The notes beneath the pieces are model-generated. The model saw only the letters and a program-made list of their open reading frames with translations, was not told where the DNA came from and ran no database searches. Shown here piece by piece: positions 24,560-32,553 of a stretch of 64,000 bases of DNA. Both the position numbers and the translations under genes were made by a program. Numbering within the stretch: the stretch's first letter is position 1; the number at the start of each line of letters is the position of its first letter. This DNA comes from an uncultured Acidimicrobiales bacterium (GTDB taxonomy: Bacteria; Actinomycetota; Acidimicrobiia; Acidimicrobiales; SHLQ01): the NCBI GenBank assembly GCA_938041035.1, contig CALHYX010000026.1, positions 62,001-126,000 on the forward strand. The letters run 5' to 3'.

Positions 24560-25019
24560 AGGCGCTCCCGGGGACGCCGTCGCGAAACGGGTCGACGATC
24601 TCGCTGTGGGTTGCCGAGACGGTGAAGCCCTCGCCGAATCCGCCGATCCATGGCAGGACGAGCGCCGGCACGCGGTGGCTCACCGTCACCGTGACCCGCG
24701 CGCACCGTTGGAACCCATCGGGGTTGCCGACGGTGACCGAATCGAGCTCGCGCCCGTACGCTGCGAGGGTTTCCCCGGCGCGGGCGACCGCGCCGGATTT
24801 GGCCACTTCCGGAGCAGCTTCGACATAGCTGCGCGAGCCTTCGCGGGCAGCGGCCGAGACCGCCAGCTTGGCATCGACCACCCCCCACGCGTTCGCGAGC
24901 AACAACGTGCCGACAACAAAGATCAGGAAGCCGAACGGGAGTGTCTCGGCTCCGGCGATCCAACCCCCTTCGGAGTCGTCGGCGGCACCGGGCGTTGCGC
25001 TCGGACGTGCGGGTCTCAT
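24552..25019 (-). CDS. TadE-like minor pilin, second copy
   Basis: The 155-residue protein starts at ATG 25019, overlapping the preceding stop (ATGA). After a basic N-terminus the sequence GGWIAGAETLPFGFLIFVVG fits a TadE-type prepilin segment, with a glycine followed by a glutamate and a hydrophobic helix. Next comes VDAKLAVSAAAREGSRSYVEA, the alanine-rich stretch with an AAREGSR signature typical of TadE. The C-terminal domain has one cysteine pair (QRCARV and SACG). It probably acts as a minor or pseudo-pilin. Confidence 0.8.
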   Translation of the reverse strand: MRPARPSATPGAADDSEGGWIAGAETLPFGFLIFVVGTLLLANAWGVVDAKLAVSAAAREGSRSYVEAAPEVAKSGAVARAGETLAAYGRELDSVTVGNPDGFQRCARVTVTVSHRVPALVLPWIGGFGEGFTVSATHSEIVDPFRDGVPGSACG

Positions 25020-25447
25020 CGGAACTCCTCGGCCCGAACCTCGATGGTGCGGTCCACCGATCCGAGCGGGGTGCTTTCGCCCAGCGTGGGAGGTAGGACC
25101 GACGGGTGGGTGGCGCGGATCCGAAGCACGACCCTGGTTGGATCGTCGAGATGCCATTCGAGAACCAACGCCTCGTCTGCGTAGCCGCCCAGGCGCGATC
25201 GAAGGACCTGCTCGGCGTCGCCGACCGCGGCGGCCCGATTTCCGGATGCGTCGTGCCCGGCGACGGCTCGCGCCGCGTCGTAACCCGCCCCGGTGACCAC
25301 CGAAGTGGCGTACAGGTCGTACATCACCTGAACCGCGAAGAGGAGGAGTAGCAGCAGGACCAGCATCCCGAAGGTGGTCGAAAGCTGGCCTGCGCCGCGG
25401 CGGCTGCGATCGGTGGTCGTCGTCGACGCGGGTGGCGTCGGCTGCAT
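25016..25447 (-). CDS. TadE-like minor pilin, first copy
   Basis: The 143-residue protein begins at ATG 25447, which shares one base with the pilin gene stop (TGATG). A TTG three bases upstream is less likely. It contains RRGAGQLSTTFGMLVLLLLLLF, a long membrane helix, followed by YATSVVTGAGYDAARAVAG, the TadE-family extension. The extracellular part ends RTIEVRAEEF. The conserved glutamate of the prepilin helix is not obvious. TadE proteins are processed like pilins and are needed for Tad pilus biogenesis. Confidence 0.8.
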   Translation of the reverse strand: MQPTPPASTTTTDRSRRGAGQLSTTFGMLVLLLLLLFAVQVMYDLYATSVVTGAGYDAARAVAGHDASGNRAAAVGDAEQVLRSRLGGYADEALVLEWHLDDPTRVVLRIRATHPSVLPPTLGESTPLGSVDRTIEVRAEEFR

Positions 25448-25671
25448 CAACTACCGATCTGGTCGACCTGGTCGCGGATATCGCCCTCTGTGTCGGACCA
25501 GATTCCCTTGAAGGCGGCCCACATCAAGACGCCGAGGAACGCCACAATCAAGACGGCGATCGCCATCGAGATCACGCCCTCGCCTCGCTCGGAGCGGGCC
25601 CGAGTAGTTCGCTCGGCGAGCGCTGCGATGAGCGTGCCGAGGCGCAACATGGGGTTGTGGTGGATGTTCAT
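25447..25671 (-). CDS. small Flp-like pilin candidate
   Basis: The 74-residue protein has a basic N-terminus, then ERGEGVISMAIAVL and a hydrophobic helix (about 33-54), and ends in a short acidic tail (DTEGDIRDQVDQIGS). Size, position in the Tad operon and the helix fit the Flp-type major pilin. Processing would be expected after a glycine near residue 30-32, but the usual glutamate at position +5 is missing. The 87-bp gap before it and a good site (GGGAGA, 9 nt upstream of ATG) suggest strong separate translation, as expected for a structural subunit. Confidence 0.7.
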   Translation of the reverse strand: MNIHHNPMLRLGTLIAALAERTTRARSERGEGVISMAIAVLIVAFLGVLMWAAFKGIWSDTEGDIRDQVDQIGS

Positions 25672-25758
25672 GGTGATTCTCCCGTGGGGTATTTGGATCT
25701 TCTTCGTTTGCCGGGGAAGTGGCTTCTTTGTCGGGTGGCGACGAGCAGAGCGTCGGCG

Positions 25759-26670
25759 CTAGGGGGAGGTGGAGAGTGAGGACAGGGCGTCGACGAACGG
25801 CACCGCCAACAAGATGACGCCGGGTATGAGCGTGGCGACGGTGACCGGGATCCATACCTGCTGGTTGCGGCGCTCGATCCTCTCGAGCTGTTCGCGCTGT
25901 ACCTCGCGACGGATCGATCGCGCCTCGTCGGAGATCATCGAGCCGAGGTCGCCCGCCTCCCGATTGAGAGCCAGGATGGCCACGAGTCGATTGACGGCGT
26001 CGACGTCGACCAGGTCCGCCCACTCGTGCAGGGCCTGGACCTCGGTGAGACCGTGACGCATGCGGGCGACCACTCGGCGTAGGTCGGCGGCGCAGGCGCC
26101 CTCGCCGCGAATGGCTACCCGGCTGATCGCAGCGCCCATCGAGTAGCCCGCGGCGAGCAACATGCCGAGCTGTTCGGCGATGACCGGCAGCTCGAGAAAC
26201 ACCCGGCGCTGCCAGGCCTCGGACGCCTTCGAGACCTTCTGCTCAAGGAGGAGAAAGGCGGTGACCGGCCCGCCCGCGAGGAGAAACACGGCGGCCGCCG
26301 CGGGCGGCTGTATCGCCGAGGCCGTGAGGCCACAGGCCACCAGGGTGGCTCCCGCCCAGCTGACCTGGCGCACCCGAAAGGAGGTGGCATCGTCGGTGGA
26401 GTGGGTTCGGCGTAGCCGGATGTCGAGTTCCTCATCGACGCCAAACAGTCGAGCGAAGCGCTCACCAAACGAGCGCGAGAGCGGACCCACGACCTCGGAG
26501 AAGGACTGAACCGACAACAACCCGGAACGCACACTGCGATCCGCGGCGGCGGGCGCGTACGGGGCGAGCCGATCGACCAGGGGCCGATGACGGAACCACC
26601 GGAATTCGGACAACAGCAACGCCGCGCCGACCCAGACCGCGATCCCGGCGACGAGCGCCACGCGAATCAT
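25759..26670 (-). CDS. tadC: TadC-like inner-membrane platform protein (T2SS F family)
   Basis: The 303-residue protein starts at ATG 26670, overlapping the TadB stop (ATGA). It has an N-terminal membrane segment (IRVALVAGIAVWVGAALLL), two central hydrophobic stretches (AGATLVACGLTASAI, AAAVFLLAGGPVTAFLLL), and a C-terminal one. The GspF/TadC cytoplasmic domain shows LPVIAEQLGMLLAAGYSMGAAISRV and LNREAGDLGSMISDEARSIRREV. TadB and TadC together form the platform on which the TadA ATPase drives pilin assembly. The order after TadA-TadB is canonical. Confidence 0.9.
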   Translation of the reverse strand: MIRVALVAGIAVWVGAALLLSEFRWFRHRPLVDRLAPYAPAAADRSVRSGLLSVQSFSEVVGPLSRSFGERFARLFGVDEELDIRLRRTHSTDDATSFRVRQVSWAGATLVACGLTASAIQPPAAAAVFLLAGGPVTAFLLLEQKVSKASEAWQRRVFLELPVIAEQLGMLLAAGYSMGAAISRVAIRGEGACAADLRRVVARMRHGLTEVQALHEWADLVDVDAVNRLVAILALNREAGDLGSMISDEARSIRREVQREQLERIERRNQQVWIPVTVATLIPGVILLAVPFVDALSSLSTSP

Positions 26671-27578
26671 CGGTACCTTCCTTCGCCACCGCCGGATTGG
26701 GCGAACACCCGCTGTTCCGGCGGCAGGGCCATCACCCGTCCCGCCCAAAACCAACAACCGATCACCAGTCCGATTGCCACGACGACCGCCAGCTGGCCGG
26801 TCGCGGAGCCGTACGCGGCGCGGCCGTTGCCGACCGACATGCCCGCAAGGGCCATGCCGAACGGCACGGCGAGGACGAACAGCCGGGCGAACCGGGCCCC
26901 GGCCTGGCGGGCGGCGGCATCCTTGCGGCCGAGCAGGTCCTGAAGGCGGTCGTCGACCAGCGCGATGAGGCGGCGATCAAGGTCAGTGCCGCCCAGTTCA
27001 TGGGCGACGAGAAGCGTCTCCAACACAATGTCGGCGGTCGGGTCGGCCAGTCGTTGGCGCAACACCGAAGCGGTGCGCTCGAAGTCGGTGGTGAGTAGCC
27101 ACTCCCGTTCGGCTGCCGCGAAGGCGGGTTGAAGTTCTTCAGGCCCACGGCGCCCGACGTCGAGGAGCGCCTGCGGAATCGAACGACCGAGCGAGCCGGT
27201 AAGTAGCCGGATCTCCTCGATCATCGGTGGCCATGCGTCCTGCGCCCGGCGCATACGGGCCGCCCGGCGTTGGCGGTACGAGGCGACCGGAAACGTGGCC
27301 GTGAACACACTGGCGATCACCGCCGGGATGACCGCGCCGAACAGTGCGTAGGCGAGCACGAATCCCAGGACGGCCATCGCTGCGATCACGACGACGAATT
27401 GGCTTCGGTCGATATCGTCGAGCCCGGCCTGTCGGAGCCAGTCGTCGACGCGAGAGATCCGGAGCTCGGATTCGGGCTGCCGCGGATCCGGCCGGAGTCC
27501 GGTCCACCCGAGCGCGAGACTCGTGAACAGATAGAAGACGCCGATGCCGGCGAGTGCAGCCAGGGTCAGTGCGATCAC
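26667..27578 (-). CDS. tadB: TadB-like inner-membrane platform protein (T2SS F family)
   Basis: The 303-residue protein is read from GTG 27578, overlapping the TadA stop (GTGA); the frame is open further but without gene-like sequence. It has membrane segments at the N-terminus (ALTLAALAGIGVFYLFTSLAL), in the middle (FVVVIAAMAVLGFVLAYALF, VIPAVIASVFTATFP) and near the C-terminus (LAVVVAIGLVIGCWFWAG). The conserved GspF-like cytoplasmic portion contains WPPMIEEIRLLTGSLGRSIPQAL and LETLLVAHELGGTDLDRRL. It partners with TadC as the assembly platform. Confidence 0.9.
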   Translation of the reverse strand: MIALTLAALAGIGVFYLFTSLALGWTGLRPDPRQPESELRISRVDDWLRQAGLDDIDRSQFVVVIAAMAVLGFVLAYALFGAVIPAVIASVFTATFPVASYRQRRAARMRRAQDAWPPMIEEIRLLTGSLGRSIPQALLDVGRRGPEELQPAFAAAEREWLLTTDFERTASVLRQRLADPTADIVLETLLVAHELGGTDLDRRLIALVDDRLQDLLGRKDAAARQAGARFARLFVLAVPFGMALAGMSVGNGRAAYGSATGQLAVVVAIGLVIGCWFWAGRVMALPPEQRVFAQSGGGEGRYR

Positions 27579-28855
27579 CGGAGTAGATCCCGCAGTTGAT
27601 AGCCGGCCGCCTCGATCGCTCGACCGGAACGAACCGGCAGATCGCCGGTCCACGTGAGTGGGCTGTCGACTTCTGGCCGGGTGAAGAGTTCGGTGACGGT
27701 GAACGCGGCGCCGTCGGCGGGACCGGCGAGATCTTCCACGCAGAGAATCTCCGAAACACGCGGCCCGGCGGCGGTGCGCTCGCAGTGGACGACGACATCG
27801 ATGGCTTCCGACACGAGACTGTTCAGTGCGGCGAGCGGGAGGTCGCTGGCGGCTAGCTGGCTAACGAAGCGCAGCCGGCTCAGCGCTTGTCGGGCCGACC
27901 CGGCGTGGATGGTGGTGAAGCCGGCGACACCGCTCGACAGTGTGAGAAGGAGCGGCAGGGCCTCGCGGTCGCGCACTTCGCCGACGACCGCAACGTCCGG
28001 GGCCATGCGGAGGAACCCGGACGCGAGTCGACGAAGGTCCACCTCGGGTCGCTCGGCCCGTAGCGAGCGGGTCTGCATACTCGCAACATTGGCGACGGGG
28101 ATGTCGGCCTCGAACACCTCCTCGGCCACGACGACGCGCAGCGCCGGGTCGAGTTCCGCGCAACAGCACGACAACATCGTGGTCTTGCCCGTGCCGGGGG
28201 CGCCGGCGAAGACCATGCTCAAGCGGGCTTTGACCGCGGCTCGGAGAAACTCTGCCGCCTGATGGTCGATGGTCCCGCGATCGATCAGCTCATCGAGCCG
28301 TCGAATCGAGACCCCGGTGAACTTGCGGATGTTGACCATCAGATGGCCGCCCCGGGCGATGTCGCCGTGCACGATGTGCATGCGGGCGCCGTTGTCGAGC
28401 TGCGCGTCCTGAAGCCCTTCGGTCGGATCGAGCGAACGGTGCGAACTCGATGCGTCGTCGAGGATCTTGGTGATGGTTCGCACGACGTGGTCGTCGTCGT
28501 GGAAGACCTCGTCGTGGAAGCCGGAAGGGCCCTGATGCCGCTTGATGAATATTGCGTCGGGCGCGTTCACCATGATTTCCCAGACGTCATCGTCGTCGAG
28601 GAGTGCGGTGAGGGGTCCGTATCCGGTGAGGTTGCGCATCGCCCGCTGGGCAACCTGTTGCGGGTCGGCGATGTCGTAGGGACGGATGCCTCGACGGTGA
28701 TCGTCTCGCCAGCGACCGATCTCCTCGTGAATGATCTCCTCGAGCGCCAGCTCGCCGGTGTGTTCGCCGAGGTCGAGCGCCATGCTTTTGGCTCGCTGCT
28801 GCACGGCCTGCTCGATACTTGCGAGCGGAGTCGTTTGCGGTTCAACGGCGGTCAC
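27575..28855 (-). CDS. tadA: Tad pilus assembly ATPase (TadA/CpaF)
   Basis: The 426-residue protein starts at GTG 28855, overlapping the TadZ stop (GTGA). An N-terminal helical region is followed by the secretion-ATPase core: LTGYGPLTALLDDDDVWEIM, the Walker A motif GAPGTGKTT at 218-226, an Asp-box glutamate region VVVAEEVFEADIP, Walker B VAVVGEVRDREA and the histidine box GFTTIHAGSARQAL. This is the CpaF/TadA branch of type II/IV secretion ATPases, which powers Flp pilus extension and probably retraction. It is the best-conserved marker of the operon. Confidence 0.96.
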   Translation of the reverse strand: MTAVEPQTTPLASIEQAVQQRAKSMALDLGEHTGELALEEIIHEEIGRWRDDHRRGIRPYDIADPQQVAQRAMRNLTGYGPLTALLDDDDVWEIMVNAPDAIFIKRHQGPSGFHDEVFHDDDHVVRTITKILDDASSSHRSLDPTEGLQDAQLDNGARMHIVHGDIARGGHLMVNIRKFTGVSIRRLDELIDRGTIDHQAAEFLRAAVKARLSMVFAGAPGTGKTTMLSCCCAELDPALRVVVAEEVFEADIPVANVASMQTRSLRAERPEVDLRRLASGFLRMAPDVAVVGEVRDREALPLLLTLSSGVAGFTTIHAGSARQALSRLRFVSQLAASDLPLAALNSLVSEAIDVVVHCERTAAGPRVSEILCVEDLAGPADGAAFTVTELFTRPEVDSPLTWTGDLPVRSGRAIEAAGYQLRDLLR

Positions 28856-30168
28856 GATGTCACCCCTGGGTCGTCGGTCGCGTAGTGGCCAAGCGAACCG
28901 GGGACGACGGTGACCGGCTCGGTCCGCCGAGGCGGCGGTGAGTCGGCTTCGGCGAGTGCGGCGGCCACGGCACCGGCTACTGGGCGCACGAGCGGCAACG
29001 GCAGGGGTAACCCGTCGCGGAGCGCCGATTCGATGCGGCGTTCGGGGATGAAGATCGGGCCGCGTGCCTTGGTACCCGATGCCGGCAGTAGGCCGCTAAG
29101 GGCCCGCGTTATCTCGGACCGATCCCGCGGCCGTTTCGGCGCGCGGTTGATGACCGGCTGAATGCGCGGCGCGTCGATGCCCCCATCGAGGAGTGAGGCG
29201 ATGGTCTGGGCGAGGCGATGCAGGCCCTGGAGACCGGGGCGGCCGACGGCGACGACGACGTCGGCGGTGGACAGTGTCGCCCGGGCGAAGCCGTTGCGAT
29301 CCTCCAAGTCGGGGGATCCGGTCTCGTCGAAGCCTTCGAGGTCGGGATCGACGTCGGCTACCACCACCCGATAGGCGCGGCGCAGCCCGACCAACGCGTC
29401 CTCGAATGCTCGGGGTCGGATCGTCGTCCAGTCCCGGTGGCGCCGCAGCCCGAGAAGAAGGTCGTACCCGTGCTGGTCCGTTTCGAACAACAGGGAACGG
29501 ATCTGGTCGATGTTGGGTCGCCCAATTCGGTGGGCGTCCACAAGCTCCTGCACACCCGGAACGATGTCGCCCGCATCGTGCAGGACGGCAAGGTCGGCGT
29601 GTAGGCACAGGTCGACAAGCGCCACCAGGCGGGCGTGGCGGGGATCGTGGGCCAGTCCCTGCCCAAGCGCCATCGCCACGGTACTCCGGCCGACGCCGCC
29701 GGGACCGGTAACGGCGACGAGTTGGCCGACGAACGCTGGTCGAACGTCGTCGGGTGGATCCGCGAGGCTGACCGTCGCGTCGGCCGCGGCCCCGACCGTG
29801 GGCACGGTGGCACTGGTCTCACCGAGAGCCAGCAGTAGGTCTGCCCGGTCGAAGTCGGCCGGCAGAACGGCGGCTGCGCCAAGCTCTGCCCAGTCGCGCT
29901 GCACCCGGTCGTCGGCGACCACGATCGTGACGCAGCCGACGCTGGCGGCAACGTCGATCAGGTCCCGGTCGAGAGCCGCGATACCGGCGTCGACCAGCGC
30001 CGCGCTGAACCGTTGGCCGGAGTTCAAGCGGGCCCGAACCTCGGGTGCGGAGAGGCATTTGGCGAAGTCGATGGGCACTACCGCCTCGGTCGCCCACCGA
30101 GCGACGGTGGTGAACCACTCGGTGCGAGCATTCGCAAGCCCGATGATCGGGTACCGTTCGCCGCTCAT
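28852..30168 (-). CDS. tadZ: TadZ/CpaE-like P-loop localisation protein
   Basis: The 438-residue protein starts at ATG 30168, overlapping the CpaB-like stop (ATGA). An N-terminal response-regulator-like domain (about 1-130) precedes a ParA/MinD-type ATPase domain. The P-loop reads GPGGVGRST (155-163): the signature lysine of ParA proteins is absent and the Walker lysine is arginine. The switch region VALVDLCLHADLAVLHDAG and VVVADVDPDLEGF follow. TadZ/CpaE proteins position the Tad machine in the cell, and many have atypical Walker motifs. Order and overlap agree with a Tad operon. Confidence 0.88.
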   Translation of the reverse strand: MSGERYPIIGLANARTEWFTTVARWATEAVVPIDFAKCLSAPEVRARLNSGQRFSAALVDAGIAALDRDLIDVAASVGCVTIVVADDRVQRDWAELGAAAVLPADFDRADLLLALGETSATVPTVGAAADATVSLADPPDDVRPAFVGQLVAVTGPGGVGRSTVAMALGQGLAHDPRHARLVALVDLCLHADLAVLHDAGDIVPGVQELVDAHRIGRPNIDQIRSLLFETDQHGYDLLLGLRRHRDWTTIRPRAFEDALVGLRRAYRVVVADVDPDLEGFDETGSPDLEDRNGFARATLSTADVVVAVGRPGLQGLHRLAQTIASLLDGGIDAPRIQPVINRAPKRPRDRSEITRALSGLLPASGTKARGPIFIPERRIESALRDGLPLPLPLVRPVAGAVAAALAEADSPPPRRTEPVTVVPGSLGHYATDDPGVTS

Positions 30169-30932
30169 TCGTCGGCCTCGATCGGCCGGGCTTCGTTCCT
30201 GCTGGCCCCGGTGCCGGTCGAGCGCACGACGGTCAGGTCGGCGACCTGGGTGTCGTGCACGATGCTCGCCATGTCGTCACCCACATCGAGGGCGATGGTG
30301 AGGACCGCAGTTCGGTTCGATCCGAGCGAGGAGTCGTCGGTGGCGAAGCGCACGACGCGAGCGTTGGCTGCGGTGATCGTCGTGACCGAGTCGGCACCGG
30401 AGGTGACCGTCGCCAGGATCGTGACCCATTCGCCGGCACTCAGCTGAGCCGGCGCCCGGTCGCGCGGTACCGGGAAGGTCAGTTCGCGAACCGGCACGTC
30501 CGTCGTTGTCCCACCGCGGTTGCTCACCGCGCTGCGCTGCACGAGATCGCCGGCTTCGAGGGGCGTCAGAGCCACGGTTCCGACGACTGCATCGGGGCTG
30601 ACGTACGCCTGCTGGGTGAGCGGGTCGCTAAGTCGCAAGAGCACCGAGGCGAGATCCGTCGACTCGATTCGGTGGCCGGCTTCGATCGGCCCCGCGGCGA
30701 CGACGTAGGGGCTCAGTCCTGCGTCGGGGTCGGGTCGGGCTAAGAGGAACACACCGATGCAGGCGAGGGCGACCAGCAGGCCGCCGACCACCGCTCGGCT
30801 GGTGGGGAGTCCGCGATGCGCGGTGATGCGGCGGTCGGTTCGCGGGGCGTCGCCGGCGCGCCCGCGACCCCCGACGCCGGCGCGCCCTGCGGTTTCGTCG
30901 CCCGGGCGATCGTCGGTTGATGTTGTGAGCAC
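30165..30932 (-). CDS. cpaB: CpaB/RcpC-like SAF-domain pilus protein
   Basis: The 255-residue protein starts at GTG 30932 (GGGGG just upstream) and is the first gene of the Tad operon. A disordered Arg/Gly/Thr-rich N-terminus leads to one membrane segment (about 47-66) and a SAF domain (about 74-135: YVVAAGPIEAGHRIESTDL, VGTVALTPLEAGDLVQ). A C-terminal beta-rich domain follows. CpaB/RcpC proteins are periplasmic or extracellular parts of Tad machines. In this monoderm setting, with no secretin gene nearby, it probably faces the cell wall. Confidence 0.87.
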   Translation of the reverse strand: MLTTSTDDRPGDETAGRAGVGGRGRAGDAPRTDRRITAHRGLPTSRAVVGGLLVALACIGVFLLARPDPDAGLSPYVVAAGPIEAGHRIESTDLASVLLRLSDPLTQQAYVSPDAVVGTVALTPLEAGDLVQRSAVSNRGGTTTDVPVRELTFPVPRDRAPAQLSAGEWVTILATVTSGADSVTTITAANARVVRFATDDSSLGSNRTAVLTIALDVGDDMASIVHDTQVADLTVVRSTGTGASRNEARPIEADE

Positions 30933-31398
30933 GTGCCCCCGTTTCGCGCACCGCCGGCCCCCGGGTTCGGGTCCCCACCGACGCTGTGCTGTCGTCCCTG
31001 TAATCGTCGCCCGCTGCCAAGTCGCAACGGCGGGCAGCCATCGCATTGCCTACAACAGTGCACTTCAATATGTTTCATGCACTGAGGAAACACTTCACAT
31101 GAATCCGGAGGTTGCGTCAAGTCGACGAGACCTGACGCTTCATTCAGATTTTGGACCCCGCCGAGCATTCGCAGAGCGTGTCGCGACGCTCACCGAACGT
31201 CGAACAAAATCTCGCCCGGGAGCGAAAATTCATAGGCTTCCGGTTCCTGCCACCGTTTTCCGGTTGTTTCCAAGGGCTGGGGCGGAACCGGCGACCGGCG
31301 TTGGGTCGCAGGGGGCGATTTTTCGATGTATAACGTGTAGTGTGATGAATCGTCGGAATCCACCAACGGTTCCCGCAGATGGGTTATATGTAGTTGCC
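30933..31398. promoter_or_regulatory. 466-bp divergent control region between the Tad operon and the HTH gene
   Basis: This is noticeably less GC-rich than its surroundings and carries no convincing gene. It holds the inverted repeat and promoter described separately at 31040-31084, a second inverted repeat GCGTCA/TGACGC (31114-31119 and 31133-31138), and two direct copies of CACTTCA (31061, 31091). A -10-like TATAAC (31329-31334) lies 65 bp before the HTH start. A frame starting at ATG 31099 runs into the HTH gene and cannot be fully excluded as an N-terminal extension. Confidence 0.55.
31040..31084 (-). promoter_or_regulatory. candidate Tad operon promoter overlapping an operator-like inverted repeat
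   Basis: On the minus strand, TTGAAG (31068-31063) and TGCGAT (31045-31040) are 17 nt apart, a fair -35/-10 pair. The -35 sits inside a perfect 7-bp inverted repeat CAGTGCA/TGCACTG (31056-31062 with 31078-31084, 15-nt spacer). A protein bound there would cover the -35 element. The implied leader to GTG 30932 is about 100 nt. Confidence 0.4.
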
Positions 31399-31626
31399 AT
31401 GAGTATCGATGACGTGGGATGGATGAGCACGGCGGACGCGGCGAAGCGCCTGGGGATCACCCCGCGCACGCTCTACCGGTTCATCGATGAAGGTCAGTTG
31501 CCGGCCTACCGCTTCGGTCGGGTGATCCGGCTCAAGCAATCCGAGGTCGATTCGTTCATCGACACCTGCCGCATCGAACCCGGCACCCTCGAACACCTCT
31601 ACCCCGACGCGGTCGGCAAAGAGTAG
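31399..31626 (+). CDS. excisionase-family helix-turn-helix (MerR/HTH_17-like) protein
   Basis: The 75-residue protein starts at ATG 31399. It is essentially a single winged HTH: MSTADAAKRLGITPRTLYRF, IDEGQLPAYRFGRVIRLKQSEVDSFI. The helix-turn-helix resembles the AlpA/excisionase and BldC-like groups of small DNA-binding proteins, which in actinobacteria may be phage-related or housekeeping regulators. No integrase or att site lies nearby, so it is more likely a chromosomal regulator. It is divergent from the Tad operon and is the nearest candidate to bind the inverted repeat in the shared control region. Confidence 0.85.
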   Translation: MSIDDVGWMSTADAAKRLGITPRTLYRFIDEGQLPAYRFGRVIRLKQSEVDSFIDTCRIEPGTLEHLYPDAVGKE

Positions 31627-31751
31627 ATACTCGACGCAAGTCGTCAACGACCTACCGGCACGAATCTGGTCGTTTACTCCCCACCGTCAGGCGCGCCCAT
31701 GGGGGTCGGAGCCATCGGCGCAAAGGTCGAGAACGCAGCTTCCCCGCCTCG

Positions 31752-32393
31752 TTAGCGCGTAACGGTGACCTCGCCGATTGACGCCACCGGCACGTAGACC
31801 TGTGATCGGTCGCGCATGCGGGTGCCCTGACTGCGCAGGATGACCACGTCGCGGCCCGCCACCATCAGGCGGCCGGTCACCGACGTGCCGTCGCCGGTGC
31901 GGATCAACACATCGGGTCGGTCGGCGGCGAGTTCGCCCAGGGCCTGGGCCAGGGTGCGGTCGCTGAGCAGCGGCCGGTCGCCCACGGTGGGGCGTTCGCC
32001 GGGCGGGGTGTGGATCGACTCGATCGCGTCGACCGCGACGAGCATCGGCACCCGGGAGCCGGCAACGGTGATGAAGTCGGCGCCGAGCGCAAGGATCTTG
32101 CCGCTCGGGCGACCGCCCGACGACGTGTGAAGCGAAACCGTCACGTGACGTTCGGCCAGATCGGCGAGCACGCTCGCCAGAGTGGCTTCTTCGGCCGCCT
32201 GGCGTTCGAGCCAGAACTGGCGGGCCCGCTCGGCGGCGGCCCGGTCGCTTCGGTTGTCGGCCATCCAGCGCAGGATCGGCGTGAGTGGATCGGTGGCGCC
32301 GAGCACGTCGCGGTGCCGCGCCCGCCGGTGGTTCGCCCGCAGTTCCGCCGGGTCCGCCTCGGGCTGCTCTGGCTCTCCGAACAGCGACGTCAT
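31752..32393 (-). CDS. hypothetical protein (213 aa)
   Basis: The 213-residue soluble protein starts at ATG 32393 (MTSLFGEPEQPEADP). An Arg/Ala-rich helical N-terminal half (HRRARHRDVLGATDPLTPIL, AAERARQFWLERQAAEEATL) precedes a beta-rich half (GGRPSGKILALGADFITVAG and LIRTGDGTSVTGRLMVAGRDVVIL) that looks like small Sm-like barrels. I do not recognise the family by name. It is divergent from phoH. The longer frame reaching 32994 overlaps phoH and is not used. Confidence 0.7.
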   Translation of the reverse strand: MTSLFGEPEQPEADPAELRANHRRARHRDVLGATDPLTPILRWMADNRSDRAAAERARQFWLERQAAEEATLASVLADLAERHVTVSLHTSSGGRPSGKILALGADFITVAGSRVPMLVAVDAIESIHTPPGERPTVGDRPLLSDRTLAQALGELAADRPDVLIRTGDGTSVTGRLMVAGRDVVILRSQGTRMRDRSQVYVPVASIGEVTVTR

Positions 32394-32553
32394 GGAAGCC
32401 CAGGGTACGGCTACCCGAAGCTGCATACCTGAGTCGAACGGCCCATGTGCGCCCGCACCTGCGGCACCGAAGCCCCGGCGGATTCCCCGATATCGCCCTG
32501 ACGCGGTGTTGGCCGAGCGGTACCCTTGGCGGGCACACCAGCAGAAAGCACCT

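Noticed and set aside
31099..31398. Upstream extension of the HTH protein from ATG 31099
   Set aside because: The stretch has lower GC, poor codon bias and promoter-like elements inside it; kept only as an alternative.
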